Below the pieces are notes generated by a model. The model searched no databases and was not told the DNA's origin. It saw only the letters and a list, made by a program, of their open reading frames with translations. Below, one piece after another: positions 43,706 through 51,803 of a stretch of DNA of 64,000 nt. How positions within the stretch are numbered: the first letter of the stretch is position 1; the number at the start of each line of letters is the position of its first letter. The stretch is from positions 558,001-622,000 of the forward strand of contig NZ_WWEO01000045.1 in NCBI RefSeq assembly GCF_009928685.1. The letters run 5' to 3'. The stretch is from Mucilaginibacter agri. Its GTDB lineage: Bacteria > Bacteroidota > Bacteroidia > Sphingobacteriales > Sphingobacteriaceae. Position numbers and translations under genes: made by a program.

Positions 43706-43721
43706 TACAAACTTATTTTTA

Positions 43722-45065
43722 ATGGACCTTTCTGCACTTACTGCTATATCTCCTGTTGACGGTCGCTACCGCAACGTAACAAAAGATCTTTCTGCCTATT
43801 TCTCAGAATACGCTCTGATTAAGTACCGTGTTTTTGTAGAAGTTGAGTACTATATTGCACTTACCAAGTTTAATATCCCTCAGCTTAGTACTTTAGATAC
43901 TACTGTTACACAAAAGTTACAGTCTATTTATAAAAATTTCAGCGAGGCAGATGCACAAGCCATTAAAGACATTGAAAAAACAACCAACCACGATGTTAAG
44001 GCCGTTGAATATTTTATTAAGCAAAAGTTTGATGAGATTGGCCTAAGCGAGCAGAAAGAGTTTATCCATTTTGGTTTAACCTCTCAGGATATTAACAATA
44101 CTACTATCCCCTATACTTTTAAATTAGCTTTAAATGAGGTTTATTATCCGGCTATTGCCGAACTGATTGACCTATTAAAGCAATATGTAAACGACTGGAA
44201 AGATGTATCTATGCTGGCCCACACGCACGGTCAGCCAGCGTCGCCAACACGTTTGGGTAAAGAGATACAGGTGTTTGTAGAGCGTTTAGAAAAACAGTTA
44301 GAGTTATTGAAACAAGTACCCTACTCTGCTAAATTTGGCGGTGCTACAGGTAACTTCAATGCACATCATATTGCCTATCCAGATCATGACTGGAAAGGTT
44401 TTGGTAACCACTTTGTAAATGAAGTTTTAGGACTAAACCGTTCGCAGTTTACTACTCAGATAGAACATTACGACAATTTTGCGGCACAATGTGATGCATT
44501 AAAACGTATTAATAACATTATCCTTGATCTCGACCGTGATATGTGGACCTACATATCGATGAACTACTTTAAACAAAAGATAAAGGCTGGTGAGATTGGA
44601 TCATCGGCTATGCCGCACAAAGTTAACCCGATAGATTTTGAGAACTCGGAGGGTAATGTAGGCATTGCTAATGCCCTTTACGAACACTTAGCTGCTAAGC
44701 TGCCCGTATCGCGCTTACAGCGCGACCTTACCGATTCTACCGTGCTACGCAACATCGGCGTGCCAGTAGCGCATACATTAATTGCTATTAAATCGACTAT
44801 TAAAGGACTAGGTAAACTTTTACTTAACGAAACTGCTTTGCAGGCCGATCTGGAAGCTAACTGGGCTGTAGTAGCCGAAGCTATCCAAACCATTTTACGT
44901 CGCGACGGCTATCCAAACCCTTACGAAGCACTTAAAGAGCTTACCCGTACCAATACCGGCGTTAACGCGCAAACCATTGCTGGCTTCGTAGATACTTTAG
45001 ATGTGAGCGAAAGCACCAAGCAAGAACTTAAAAATATAACGCCAGGTAACTACACGGGTATATAG
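43722..45065 (+). CDS. purB: Adenylosuccinate lyase
   Basis: Cleaves SAICAR and adenylosuccinate in purine synthesis. The fumarase/aspartase superfamily signature Gly-Ser-Ser-Ala-Met-Pro-His-Lys-Val-Asn-Pro is at about residues 292-302, with the Thr-His-Gly-Gln-Pro-Ala segment at about 168-173. The 447-residue length and the Ser-Pro-Val-Asp-Gly-Arg-Tyr N-terminus fit PurB. It lies divergent from the efflux operon. Confidence 0.95.
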   Translation: MDLSALTAISPVDGRYRNVTKDLSAYFSEYALIKYRVFVEVEYYIALTKFNIPQLSTLDTTVTQKLQSIYKNFSEADAQAIKDIEKTTNHDVKAVEYFIKQKFDEIGLSEQKEFIHFGLTSQDINNTTIPYTFKLALNEVYYPAIAELIDLLKQYVNDWKDVSMLAHTHGQPASPTRLGKEIQVFVERLEKQLELLKQVPYSAKFGGATGNFNAHHIAYPDHDWKGFGNHFVNEVLGLNRSQFTTQIEHYDNFAAQCDALKRINNIILDLDRDMWTYISMNYFKQKIKAGEIGSSAMPHKVNPIDFENSEGNVGIANALYEHLAAKLPVSRLQRDLTDSTVLRNIGVPVAHTLIAIKSTIKGLGKLLLNETALQADLEANWAVVAEAIQTILRRDGYPNPYEALKELTRTNTGVNAQTIAGFVDTLDVSESTKQELKNITPGNYTGI

Positions 45066-45117
45066 TCATGTATAGGTCAAAACAATACGGGGGGTAATAT
45101 TAAATCAATTTCCTGTA

Positions 45118-45125
45118 TAACTTTG
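45118..45125 (+). promoter_or_regulatory. -7 element upstream of the NFU gene
   Basis: TAACTTTG matches TAnnTTTG exactly and lies 30 bases before the ATG at 45156, predicting a leader of about 24 bases. No good TTTG -33 box is visible. This suggests that the NFU gene is transcribed separately from purB. Confidence 0.5.
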
Positions 45126-45155
45126 TTAACTTAGATTAGATAAAAAGAAATTCTC

Positions 45156-45704
45156 ATGAATATCAACGTATATACCGAAAGCACACCGAACCCAGCTACA
45201 ATGAAATTCATTGTTAACAAATTGCTGATTAATGGAAGTGTGGATTATCCTACTAAAGAAAGCGCCGAAAAATCAACTTTTGCAAAAGAGCTTTTCAAAT
45301 TCTCTTTTGTAAACGGTGTGTTTTTTGCAAGTAACTTTGTTACTGTAACAAAAACTGAAGGTACCGATTGGGACGATATCGAACCGATTATCAAAGAGTT
45401 TGTAAAAGGTGCTGTTGAATCCGAATTAAAAGTTCAGGAAGAAGAGCAAGCTGATGTAAACTTTGAAGGCACTGACGCTGAGGTGAAAATTCAGCAAATC
45501 CTGCACGACTATGTTCGCCCGGCTGTTGAGCAAGATGGTGGTGCTATCGCCTACAAATCATTTACCGAAGGTGTAGTAACTGTTGAACTTCGCGGTTCTT
45601 GCAGCGGCTGCCCGTCATCAACCATTACCCTTAAAGCCGGTATCGAAAACCTGCTTAAACGTATGGTACCAGAAGTACAAGAAGTTGTTTCTGAAGCTAT
45701 GTAA
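45156..45704 (+). CDS. NFU-type iron-sulfur cluster scaffold/carrier
   Basis: Two domains are visible: an N-terminal Nfu_N domain (about 3-90, Thr-Pro-Asn-Pro-Ala-Thr-Met-Lys-Phe) and a C-terminal NifU domain with Gly-Ser-Cys-Ser-Gly-Cys-Pro, in which Cys149 and Cys152 would bind a shared 4Fe-4S cluster between subunits. It carries clusters to apo-proteins; several Fe-S enzymes (MtaB, QueE, Rieske) are encoded nearby. The length of 182 residues is normal for the two-domain form. Confidence 0.92.
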   Translation: MNINVYTESTPNPATMKFIVNKLLINGSVDYPTKESAEKSTFAKELFKFSFVNGVFFASNFVTVTKTEGTDWDDIEPIIKEFVKGAVESELKVQEEEQADVNFEGTDAEVKIQQILHDYVRPAVEQDGGAIAYKSFTEGVVTVELRGSCSGCPSSTITLKAGIENLLKRMVPEVQEVVSEAM

Positions 45705-45751
45705 TTTATATTGATTTCACCGATTGTAGGGTGATTTCATTTATGATATAT

Positions 45752-45780
45752 AAAGGCGATCTGATTGGATCGTCTTTTTT
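45752..45780 (+). terminator. Terminator after the NFU gene
   Basis: AAAGGCGATC (45752-45761) pairs with GATCGTCTTT (45768-45777), including one G-U pair, and is followed by further T. It lies 48 bases after the stop codon. Confidence 0.8.
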
Positions 45781-45808
45781 GTTGAGTTCTAAAATGAGTT
45801 GCGTGAAG

Positions 45809-45838
45809 ACACACCCAGGCCTTTCTCAGGAGGGGAAT
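45809..45838. repeat. C/G-tract dispersed repeat, degenerate copy
   Basis: CACACCCAGGCCTTTCTCAG followed by GAGGGGAAT has the C-tract/G-tract layout of the copies in the arginine operon. It produces a 25-codon open frame from 45793 that I do not consider a gene. The remaining bases to the VOC gene contain only a TAACTTTA -7-like element at 45956-45963. Confidence 0.5.
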
Positions 45839-45982
45839 AAAAATCTTTCCCACCAAGGCATTGAGCATTAGCAAGACGTGTAATGCCCCGATAAACGTTA
45901 ATTACCAAAATTTGAACAACACATGTGCACCCTCCCAGGAATATTATAAATTTCCTAACTTTATTAAATCAATCACCTAACT

Positions 45983-46375
45983 ATGGAAATCACACCTGTT
46001 ACGCTCATTCCAACTTTATCTGTGCGCAATGGAAATGCGGCGATAGAATTTTACAAAAACGCTTTTGGCGCAATGGAAATATTTGTTGAACGCGATCCCC
46101 TGGGCGCAGTGGTAGCCCAACTGGCTATCGACGGCGTTAGCTTCCTGGTAGCAGATGAATCGCCCGAGCATGGTAATTACAGCCCGGAAACATTGGGTGG
46201 CACCACTATACGCATGGGCTTGCAGGTTATGGATCCGGATACTTCCATGGCACGTGCCATAGCGGCTGGCGCAACGGAAATTTACCCGGTAGCTGATCAA
46301 AGTTATGGCTACCGCCTCGGCCGTATAGCAGATCCTTATGGACATCATTGGGAAATATTCAGGCCGATGAAGTAA
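45983..46375 (+). CDS. VOC-superfamily protein, PhnB/glyoxalase-like (130 aa)
   Basis: Two paired beta-alpha-beta-beta-beta modules typical of VOC metalloenzymes: Phe-Tyr-Lys-Asn-Ala-Phe-Gly at about 24-30 and the C-terminal Asp-Pro-Tyr-Gly-His-His-Trp-Glu. The latter is found in PhnB-like and bleomycin-resistance-like members. Possible metal ligands are the terminal His and Glu. The substrate cannot be told. It is followed by an array of hairpins. Confidence 0.85.
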   Translation: MEITPVTLIPTLSVRNGNAAIEFYKNAFGAMEIFVERDPLGAVVAQLAIDGVSFLVADESPEHGNYSPETLGGTTIRMGLQVMDPDTSMARAIAAGATEIYPVADQSYGYRLGRIADPYGHHWEIFRPMK

Positions 46376-46386
46376 GTATGATGCGC

Positions 46387-46505
46387 GTTTAAGCGTTCAC
46401 GCTCAAACTATTTTACCGATGGAGCGTCCGCGCTCCTTTTAAATACTATTAATTAGGAGCTTACACGTTCTATTGGGACCGGGTTCAAGTCTGGACGCTT
46501 GAACC
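46387..46505. repeat. Array of three related palindromes between VOC and IMPase genes
   Basis: Three hairpins occur in 119 bases. They are GTTTAAGCGT/ACGCTCAAAC (46387-46408, one mismatch), GGAGCG/CGCTCC followed by TTTT (46421-46436) and GGTTCAAG/CTTGAACC (46482-46505). All contain a variant of AGCGT(T/C)C or GGACGCT. The middle one may end the VOC transcript. The layout is like REP/BIME clusters of other bacteria. Confidence 0.65.
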
Positions 46506-46533
46506 TGCGAGCTGCGGTCAGACTTATAAAAAC

Positions 46534-47325
46534 TTAATCTTTAAAATACTCGCCAATTTTTGACACCAGCTCATCAGCTATCAAGCCATTAGTAGCTACT
46601 ACATCGCATTTTTCTAAAACATCATTGCCGCCGTTAAAAGTGGTTACCACTCCCCCAGCCTGTCGCACGATGACGATACCTGCTGCAATGTCCCAGGGCT
46701 TTAAGTTGTACTCGTAATAACCATCGAAACGGCCGCAAGCAGTATAGGCCAGATCTGTAGCGGCCGAACCTAAACGGCGCAGACCGTGACAATGCTGCAT
46801 CAGGTCTGTAAACAGACTGATGTATTGAGGCTGTTTGGTAAAATCGTAATATGGAAAACCGGTAGCCAATAAACTGTCGGCAATTTTAGGCGCTTTACTC
46901 ACGCGGATTTCTTTACCGTTTAAATAGGCTGGCGCGCCTTTCCAGGCGTAAAAACATTCGTCGAGGTTAATTTCATAAACTACACCAGCAACTAATTCGT
47001 CGTACTCTTTAAGCGCAATGCTTACGGCGAACACGGTTAATCCATGAATAAAATTAGTAGTGCCATCCAGCGGATCGATGATCCAGTTATAGCGTTCGCC
47101 GGTACGATTAATGGTTTTTTCTTCGGTAAGGAAACCGGCTTCGGGTAATATTTTCTCTAGGCCGGCAACGATCATACCTTCGGCTGTTTTATCAACGTAT
47201 GACACAAGATCATTGAGACCTTTGTATTCTATTTTATCAGCATTAAAGTTTTGGCGTTCCTGGCGGATAAATGCACCAGCCTGTTTGGCTACTTCAATTA
47301 CCTGTTGGGTTATGGTTTCCAGCAT
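46534..47325 (-). CDS. Inositol-monophosphatase-family phosphatase
   Basis: The metal-binding signature Asp-Pro-Leu-Asp-Gly-Thr-Thr is at residues 84-90, with an upstream Glu-Glu at 68-69 and a C-terminal Trp-Asp-Ile-Ala-Ala-Gly motif. These are the three Mg2+-site elements of IMPase/SuhB/CysQ enzymes. The substrate could be inositol phosphate or a related sugar or nucleotide phosphate. The first 32 bases overlap the end of the GtrA gene on the same strand, implying translational coupling. Confidence 0.9.
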   Translation of the reverse strand: MLETITQQVIEVAKQAGAFIRQERQNFNADKIEYKGLNDLVSYVDKTAEGMIVAGLEKILPEAGFLTEEKTINRTGERYNWIIDPLDGTTNFIHGLTVFAVSIALKEYDELVAGVVYEINLDECFYAWKGAPAYLNGKEIRVSKAPKIADSLLATGFPYYDFTKQPQYISLFTDLMQHCHGLRRLGSAATDLAYTACGRFDGYYEYNLKPWDIAAGIVIVRQAGGVVTTFNGGNDVLEKCDVVATNGLIADELVSKIGEYFKD

Positions 47326-47776
47326 GATCTCGTAGTTTTAAGTTGAATGAAAACAGTTTATGAATAAAAAAACTTGCGAAAAATAAACTTAAAGCAGCAG
47401 CCGGTCGGGCAATTGGTGGATACATGTGCAGGTAAACTACCATAATTTTCAATATGGCCAGATTAGCGAAATACCCAATAAACGCTACCGACACAAATCG
47501 TAAAAACTGCTGCGTGGGCTGCAATTTAGATTCTGAAAATACCAGATAGCGGGTGATCAGAAAGTTAACAATTACACCCAGGCAATAAGATATACTGAAC
47601 GATAAGATATAATTGCTAACGTGATAGTTAATTACCCTGTATGATTGCGCCTTGAATAGATAATCGAAGAGCAAGTTAAAAGAGCAAACATCTACCAAAA
47701 AGCCTATCCCTGCAGATATGATGAACCTTAAAAACTGATTTCCCAGTATTTTTTGACCTATGCTTTTATCCTGCAT
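47294..47776 (-). CDS. GtrA-family membrane protein (160 aa)
   Basis: Four predicted membrane helices with the GtrA pattern Phe-Leu-x-Asp in helix 1 and Asn-Phe-Leu-x-Thr-Arg-Tyr-x-Val-Phe between helices 2 and 3. GtrA proteins are proposed to flip or carry polyprenyl-linked sugars for cell-surface glycosylation. It overlaps Lgt by 11 bases upstream and IMPase by 32 bases downstream. The three therefore form one compact envelope-related unit. Confidence 0.87.
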   Translation of the reverse strand: MQDKSIGQKILGNQFLRFIISAGIGFLVDVCSFNLLFDYLFKAQSYRVINYHVSNYILSFSISYCLGVIVNFLITRYLVFSESKLQPTQQFLRFVSVAFIGYFANLAILKIMVVYLHMYPPIARPAAALSLFFASFFIHKLFSFNLKLRDHAGNHNPTGN

Positions 47777-48935
47777 GCGTTACCCCTTTTTGGTTACGCA
47801 ATGCATTTACACAAAGAGCAATACCGCCAACTACCAAACAAAGAGATATCATTTCTGCCTGGGTAAATGAAAGGCTGCCAATATGGTAACGGGTATTTAC
47901 GCGGATCAGCTCGATGAAGAAACGTTCTATTCCGTTTAAAACAAGATAGATACCAAACATTAAGCCCGGTAGTTTAATACGATCGCGGATGCTCCACAAT
48001 GCCAGGAAAAGCAGTAAACAAACAACAGATTCGTAAAAAGACGTTGGATAAACAGGTAACCGCAGTTCATTGCAGAATTTACCTATACAACCTGGAATCG
48101 GGTTATTAAAGTCGACCATGTTTACGTTATGCGGAAATTTGAACGACCACATCCAATCCGGAGCCCAGCTTAACCAGCTTGGTTTAGGGTCTAAATTGGG
48201 AACGCCCCAATCACCATCACCACTCATTTGGCAACCAACACGACCAACGGCATAAGCCAGCATCATTCCAGGGCCACCTATATCGAGCATGTGCAAAGGC
48301 TTTACACCATTCTTATTGGCAATATATAGTACAGCTGCCCCACCGCAGATTAATCCCCCATAAAAAGTTAAACCACTAAAGCCGATCAGCATACCAACCG
48401 GGTCTTTCATAAAGTCGTCCCAGTTTTCGAGTGCGTTAAACAGCTTGGCACCTGCAAAACCAAATACTGCAGCCCAAACTAAAATGCTTCCCATTAACTC
48501 GTGCGGTTGTTGTAAAACTCGTTTAGTTATTGGCTCTGCAAGCTCTTGCTTTTTGGCATCTGAGTAAGCCCAGTATACAAAACCTGCACCCATTAGAATT
48601 CCACCCAACCAGTTTCCGCGAAGCGAAAGAATAAAATCCTGTGGATCATTAACCAATTCTTGATAATGCAATACGGCATCAAGTAATTTATAACCGGCCA
48701 GGAAACCGAAAAAACCATTGCCGATCAAATCGGTCCATTGTACTTTGGCACCAATGGTGATGGTTTTCTCCGCAGACTTTATAATCCCAAGTTTTTCTTT
48801 ACGCTTAAACTCTTCGAGAAAAGCCCAATAACCTCCCATAAAGGCAAGTGCGACAAAAAAACCAAAGGTTTGAAAAGGCAACGGAATATTAGCGCCTGTA
48901 AAATATCTGATCAGTTCAGAAAGGGTTGGAAACAT
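47766..48935 (-). CDS. lgt: Prolipoprotein diacylglyceryl transferase
   Basis: Attaches diacylglycerol from phosphatidylglycerol to the lipobox Cys of prolipoproteins in the inner membrane. The Lgt signature Gly-Arg-Val-Gly-Cys-Gln-Met-Ser-Gly-Asp-Gly-Asp-Trp-Gly is visible near residue 230. At 389 residues it is longer than E. coli Lgt; the extra length is mainly an N-terminal region and a loop around residues 30-60, seen in other Bacteroidota. Several lipoproteins in this window would be clients. Confidence 0.92.
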   Translation of the reverse strand: MFPTLSELIRYFTGANIPLPFQTFGFFVALAFMGGYWAFLEEFKRKEKLGIIKSAEKTITIGAKVQWTDLIGNGFFGFLAGYKLLDAVLHYQELVNDPQDFILSLRGNWLGGILMGAGFVYWAYSDAKKQELAEPITKRVLQQPHELMGSILVWAAVFGFAGAKLFNALENWDDFMKDPVGMLIGFSGLTFYGGLICGGAAVLYIANKNGVKPLHMLDIGGPGMMLAYAVGRVGCQMSGDGDWGVPNLDPKPSWLSWAPDWMWSFKFPHNVNMVDFNNPIPGCIGKFCNELRLPVYPTSFYESVVCLLLFLALWSIRDRIKLPGLMFGIYLVLNGIERFFIELIRVNTRYHIGSLSFTQAEMISLCLVVGGIALCVNALRNQKGVTHAG

Positions 48936-48967
48936 TCAGGTAGTATTTTGTGGAGCGAATATAAAAC

Positions 48968-50287
48968 TTAATGAACTAATATTTCTTCGCCTTCTGTAAT
49001 TTCAACATCACCATCTGGTGCAATGGCAGTTAAGGTAACTGTACGCAGCTCGTTAACCAGCACCGGATCATATTTGGCCTTTACCTTTACATAGTTGCGG
49101 GTAAAGCCGTGCATATAACCTTCCTTAATATCACCTTCAAACAGAACCTGGCCGGTTTGGCCCAGTTGCGATTCGTAAAAAGAACGGCGTTTTTTATCAG
49201 AAAGTATATGCAGCATTTTGCTTCTCTCCGCGCGGGTCGAACCCGGTACACTACCGCTCATTTCGGCAGCAAGCGTATTTTCGCGTTCCGAGTAGGTAAA
49301 TACGTGCAGGTATGAAATATCTAGTCCGTTAAGGAAATTGTAGGTATCAATAAAATCTTCGCGTGTTTCGCCCGGGAAACCAACAATCACATCTACACCT
49401 ATGCAGCAGTCTGGCATCAGTTGTTTGATCTTGGCTACGCGATCAGCATATAAAGCACGTTTGTAACGACGGCGCATTAAACTCAATATCTTATCAGAAC
49501 CTGACTGTAGCGGGATATGGAAATGTGGCACAAATCTTTTAGAGGTAGCCACAAACTCGATGATCTCGTCGGTCAGTAAGTTTGGTTCGATAGAAGAAAT
49601 GCGGATGCGATCGATGCCCTCAACTTCGTCCAGTGCTTTTACAAGGTCGATGAATTTGTTAACGCGCTCACCGTTTTGCAAACCGAAATCGCCAAGGTTT
49701 ACACCGGTAAGCACAATCTCGCGCACACCAGAAGCCGCGATATCAGCAGCTTGCTTTAACACACTTTCGATATTGTCGCTGCGGCTATTGCCACGTGCTA
49801 GTGGAATGGTGCAGAAAGTACAAGAGTAATCGCAACCATCCTGAACCTTTAAAAAGGTACGGGTTCGATCGCCAAATGAATAGGAAGTAACAAACTCTTT
49901 TGCCTCAGAGACCGGCTGATTATAGATAAGCGTTTTAGGCTGTTTGGTTAAATCGGTGATGTGCTCAACAATCTGGAATTTTTCGGCTGCGCCAAGCACC
50001 ATATCCACACCGGGAATCTCAGCAATTTCGGCAGGTTTTAATTGGGCGTAACACCCAACAATTACCACATAGCCTTCGGGTGAGATTTTTAACGCCTCTT
50101 TAACGATCTTTTTGCACTTCTTATCGGCGTTTTCAGTAACCGAACAGGTATTGATCACAAAGATATCGGGGGTTTCCGTAAACGCAACCGTTTGATAGCC
50201 TGCCTGCGTAAACAAGCGGCCAATAGCCGACGATTCTGAATAATTCAGCTTACAGCCCAGCGTATAAAAAGCAACTTTCTTATCCAT
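48968..50287 (-). CDS. mtaB: tRNA t6A37 methylthiotransferase
   Basis: A radical-SAM methylthiotransferase that converts t6A37 to ms2t6A37 in tRNA. The N-terminal UPF0004 domain has Cys12, Cys48 and Cys79 for one 4Fe-4S cluster, and the radical-SAM motif Cys152-x3-Cys156-x2-Cys159 binds the second. A C-terminal TRAM domain (about 370-435) follows. The Gly-Cys-Lys-Leu-Asn-Tyr N-terminus distinguishes MtaB from MiaB and RimO. Upstream of lgt on the same strand with a 32-base gap. Confidence 0.93.
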   Translation of the reverse strand: MDKKVAFYTLGCKLNYSESSAIGRLFTQAGYQTVAFTETPDIFVINTCSVTENADKKCKKIVKEALKISPEGYVVIVGCYAQLKPAEIAEIPGVDMVLGAAEKFQIVEHITDLTKQPKTLIYNQPVSEAKEFVTSYSFGDRTRTFLKVQDGCDYSCTFCTIPLARGNSRSDNIESVLKQAADIAASGVREIVLTGVNLGDFGLQNGERVNKFIDLVKALDEVEGIDRIRISSIEPNLLTDEIIEFVATSKRFVPHFHIPLQSGSDKILSLMRRRYKRALYADRVAKIKQLMPDCCIGVDVIVGFPGETREDFIDTYNFLNGLDISYLHVFTYSERENTLAAEMSGSVPGSTRAERSKMLHILSDKKRRSFYESQLGQTGQVLFEGDIKEGYMHGFTRNYVKVKAKYDPVLVNELRTVTLTAIAPDGDVEITEGEEILVH

Positions 50288-50297
50288 TTTAAGGCTG

Positions 50298-50305
50298 CAA
50301 ATATA
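50298..50305 (-). promoter_or_regulatory. -7 element of the mtaB promoter
   Basis: On the minus strand TATATTTG matches TAnnTTTG exactly and ends 11 bases before the mtaB ATG. Initiation would leave only about 5 untranslated bases. No TTTG -33 box is evident. Confidence 0.45.
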
Positions 50306-50398
50306 AGGATTTAAAAAATAACCGACCTACACGCTTTTGTCTCGTAAATGTTATAAAAGTTGTTCACAACAAATTGAAATTGGCCATGTTATATCTTT

Positions 50399-50764
50399 AT
50401 GTTGAAACACCTTTTAATTGGTATGCTGGTGATAGGCAATTACACACAACATTCCAACCCAAAACGCACCCTATTGTTATTTGCCGATAAAGCCTCACAA
50501 TCTACGCTTAAGCAACAGCAGCACCTTTTAGAAGCCGACAAAGCTGGCTTAAAACAACGCGACATAGAGGTGCTAAATTACGACCCTAAAAGTGCCGTTG
50601 CTCGCGCCAACCATATACAGGGTGGGTTCACAGTTGTGCTTATAGGTAAAGACGGAGGCGAAAAACTACGCAGCCACAAACTGGTAACCACTAAAAAACT
50701 CTTTGATATTGTTGACGCTATGCCGATGCGGAAAGAAGAGATGGCGCACGCGGATCAGGAATGA
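50399..50764 (+). CDS. DUF4174-type protein (121 aa)
   Basis: A short N-terminal hydrophobic stretch (weak signal peptide) precedes a thioredoxin-like core. It has Arg-Thr-Leu-Leu-Leu-Phe-Ala-Asp and Val-Val-Leu-Ile-Gly-Lys-Asp-Gly-Gly, and the C-terminal Ala-Met-Pro-Met-Arg-Lys-Glu-Glu-Met is a hallmark I associate with DUF4174. Function unknown. It converges with the fructosamine-kinase-like gene, with 80 bases between. Confidence 0.8.
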   Translation: MLKHLLIGMLVIGNYTQHSNPKRTLLLFADKASQSTLKQQQHLLEADKAGLKQRDIEVLNYDPKSAVARANHIQGGFTVVLIGKDGGEKLRSHKLVTTKKLFDIVDAMPMRKEEMAHADQE

Positions 50765-50844
50765 CAAAACAGAGCCGGGAATCAAGAGTCAAGATAATCT
50801 CTCCATAGCCCTGTTTGAAAGCATCATTTTTAGTTGAAGTCGAA

Positions 50845-51729
50845 TTACACGTAATTTTTCAAACCATCTCTAACCTGCTCTAGATATCCAGCTCCAAATA
50901 GGTTGAGATGTAATAATAAAGGATACAAATTCCATAGATCAGTACGTTGCTGCCAGTCAGGATGCAGCGGAAAATTTTCCTGATACGACTCATAAAAGGT
51001 ATCCGAAAAACTGCCGAATAAGGTGGTCATCGCAAGGTCGAATTCGCGGTTACCGTAACTTACGGCTGGATCTATGAGATAAGGCTTTTCCTCCGCACTG
51101 ATAAGGTAATTACCTCCCCACAAGTCGCCATGAATAAGCGATGAACGCTCCTCTTCAAATATGTTGTTAAGGTTTAAGTAAAGTCTCTCAAAATTTTGAA
51201 TATCAGTATTATTAAGCATGCCATTATCGGCTGCCATCTTAACCATAGGCTGTAGCCGTTCTTCTATAAAAAAGCCAGCCCAGCTAAACTGTTGATTGTT
51301 GCGCTGCGGTAAAGACCCCATATAATTATCGCTGTCGAAACCAAAGTAAGGCGCAGTAATACGATGCAATTCAGCGAGGTCTCTACCTAACGCTTCTGAC
51401 GCCTTTTCGGTGGCTCTGCGGTTTTCAATCCACTGTAGAATCAGGAAACTGTTATCACCGAGATCGTCCTGCAAAATCACTTCGGGCACGGCAATCGTGT
51501 TGGTAGCGGCTATAGTTTTAAGTCCGGTGCTTTCACAGGCGAACATATCGGGATAGGCGCTCTTGCTATTGAGTTTCAGCATATATCTACCCGTGTTTGC
51601 ATGAAGGCAATAGGTTTGATTTATACTGCCCCCACTGATAGGTTTAGTGCTATCAATGTATACCGTTTGGTTTAAAACCACCGATAGCCTGCTCTGAATA
51701 AACCCCACTAATTCAGCAGATAAAGCCAT
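50845..51729 (-). CDS. Fructosamine/ketosamine-3-kinase family protein
   Basis: An aminoglycoside-phosphotransferase-fold kinase of 294 residues. The catalytic His-Gly-Asp-Leu-Trp-Gly-Gly-Asn segment (about 198-205) and the Asp-Pro-Ala metal motif (about 218-220) are present, along with the Gly-Gly-Ser-Ile-Asn nucleotide loop near residue 33. The family phosphorylates fructosamines and ribulosamines on glycated proteins, promoting deglycation. It is divergent from lepA. Confidence 0.9.
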   Translation of the reverse strand: MALSAELVGFIQSRLSVVLNQTVYIDSTKPISGGSINQTYCLHANTGRYMLKLNSKSAYPDMFACESTGLKTIAATNTIAVPEVILQDDLGDNSFLILQWIENRRATEKASEALGRDLAELHRITAPYFGFDSDNYMGSLPQRNNQQFSWAGFFIEERLQPMVKMAADNGMLNNTDIQNFERLYLNLNNIFEEERSSLIHGDLWGGNYLISAEEKPYLIDPAVSYGNREFDLAMTTLFGSFSDTFYESYQENFPLHPDWQQRTDLWNLYPLLLHLNLFGAGYLEQVRDGLKNYV

Positions 51730-51786
51730 ATACTAATGTAATGCTTTTATAGATATTTTAATATCAAAATTATCCATCAAAAACCT

Positions 51787-51794
51787 TATTTTTG
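51787..51794 (+). promoter_or_regulatory. -7 element of the lepA promoter
   Basis: TATTTTTG is an exact TAnnTTTG match and ends 9 bases before the lepA ATG at 51804. This predicts an almost leaderless transcript. It also argues against the upstream TTG (51792), which lies inside the element. Confidence 0.5.
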
Positions 51795-51803
51795 CGGTTC
51801 GAA

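Noticed and set aside
45793..45870. Small ORF of 25 codons upstream of the VOC gene
   Set aside because: It consists largely of a degenerate C/G-tract repeat, has no promoter or amino-acid bias linked to the downstream gene and no conserved feature.
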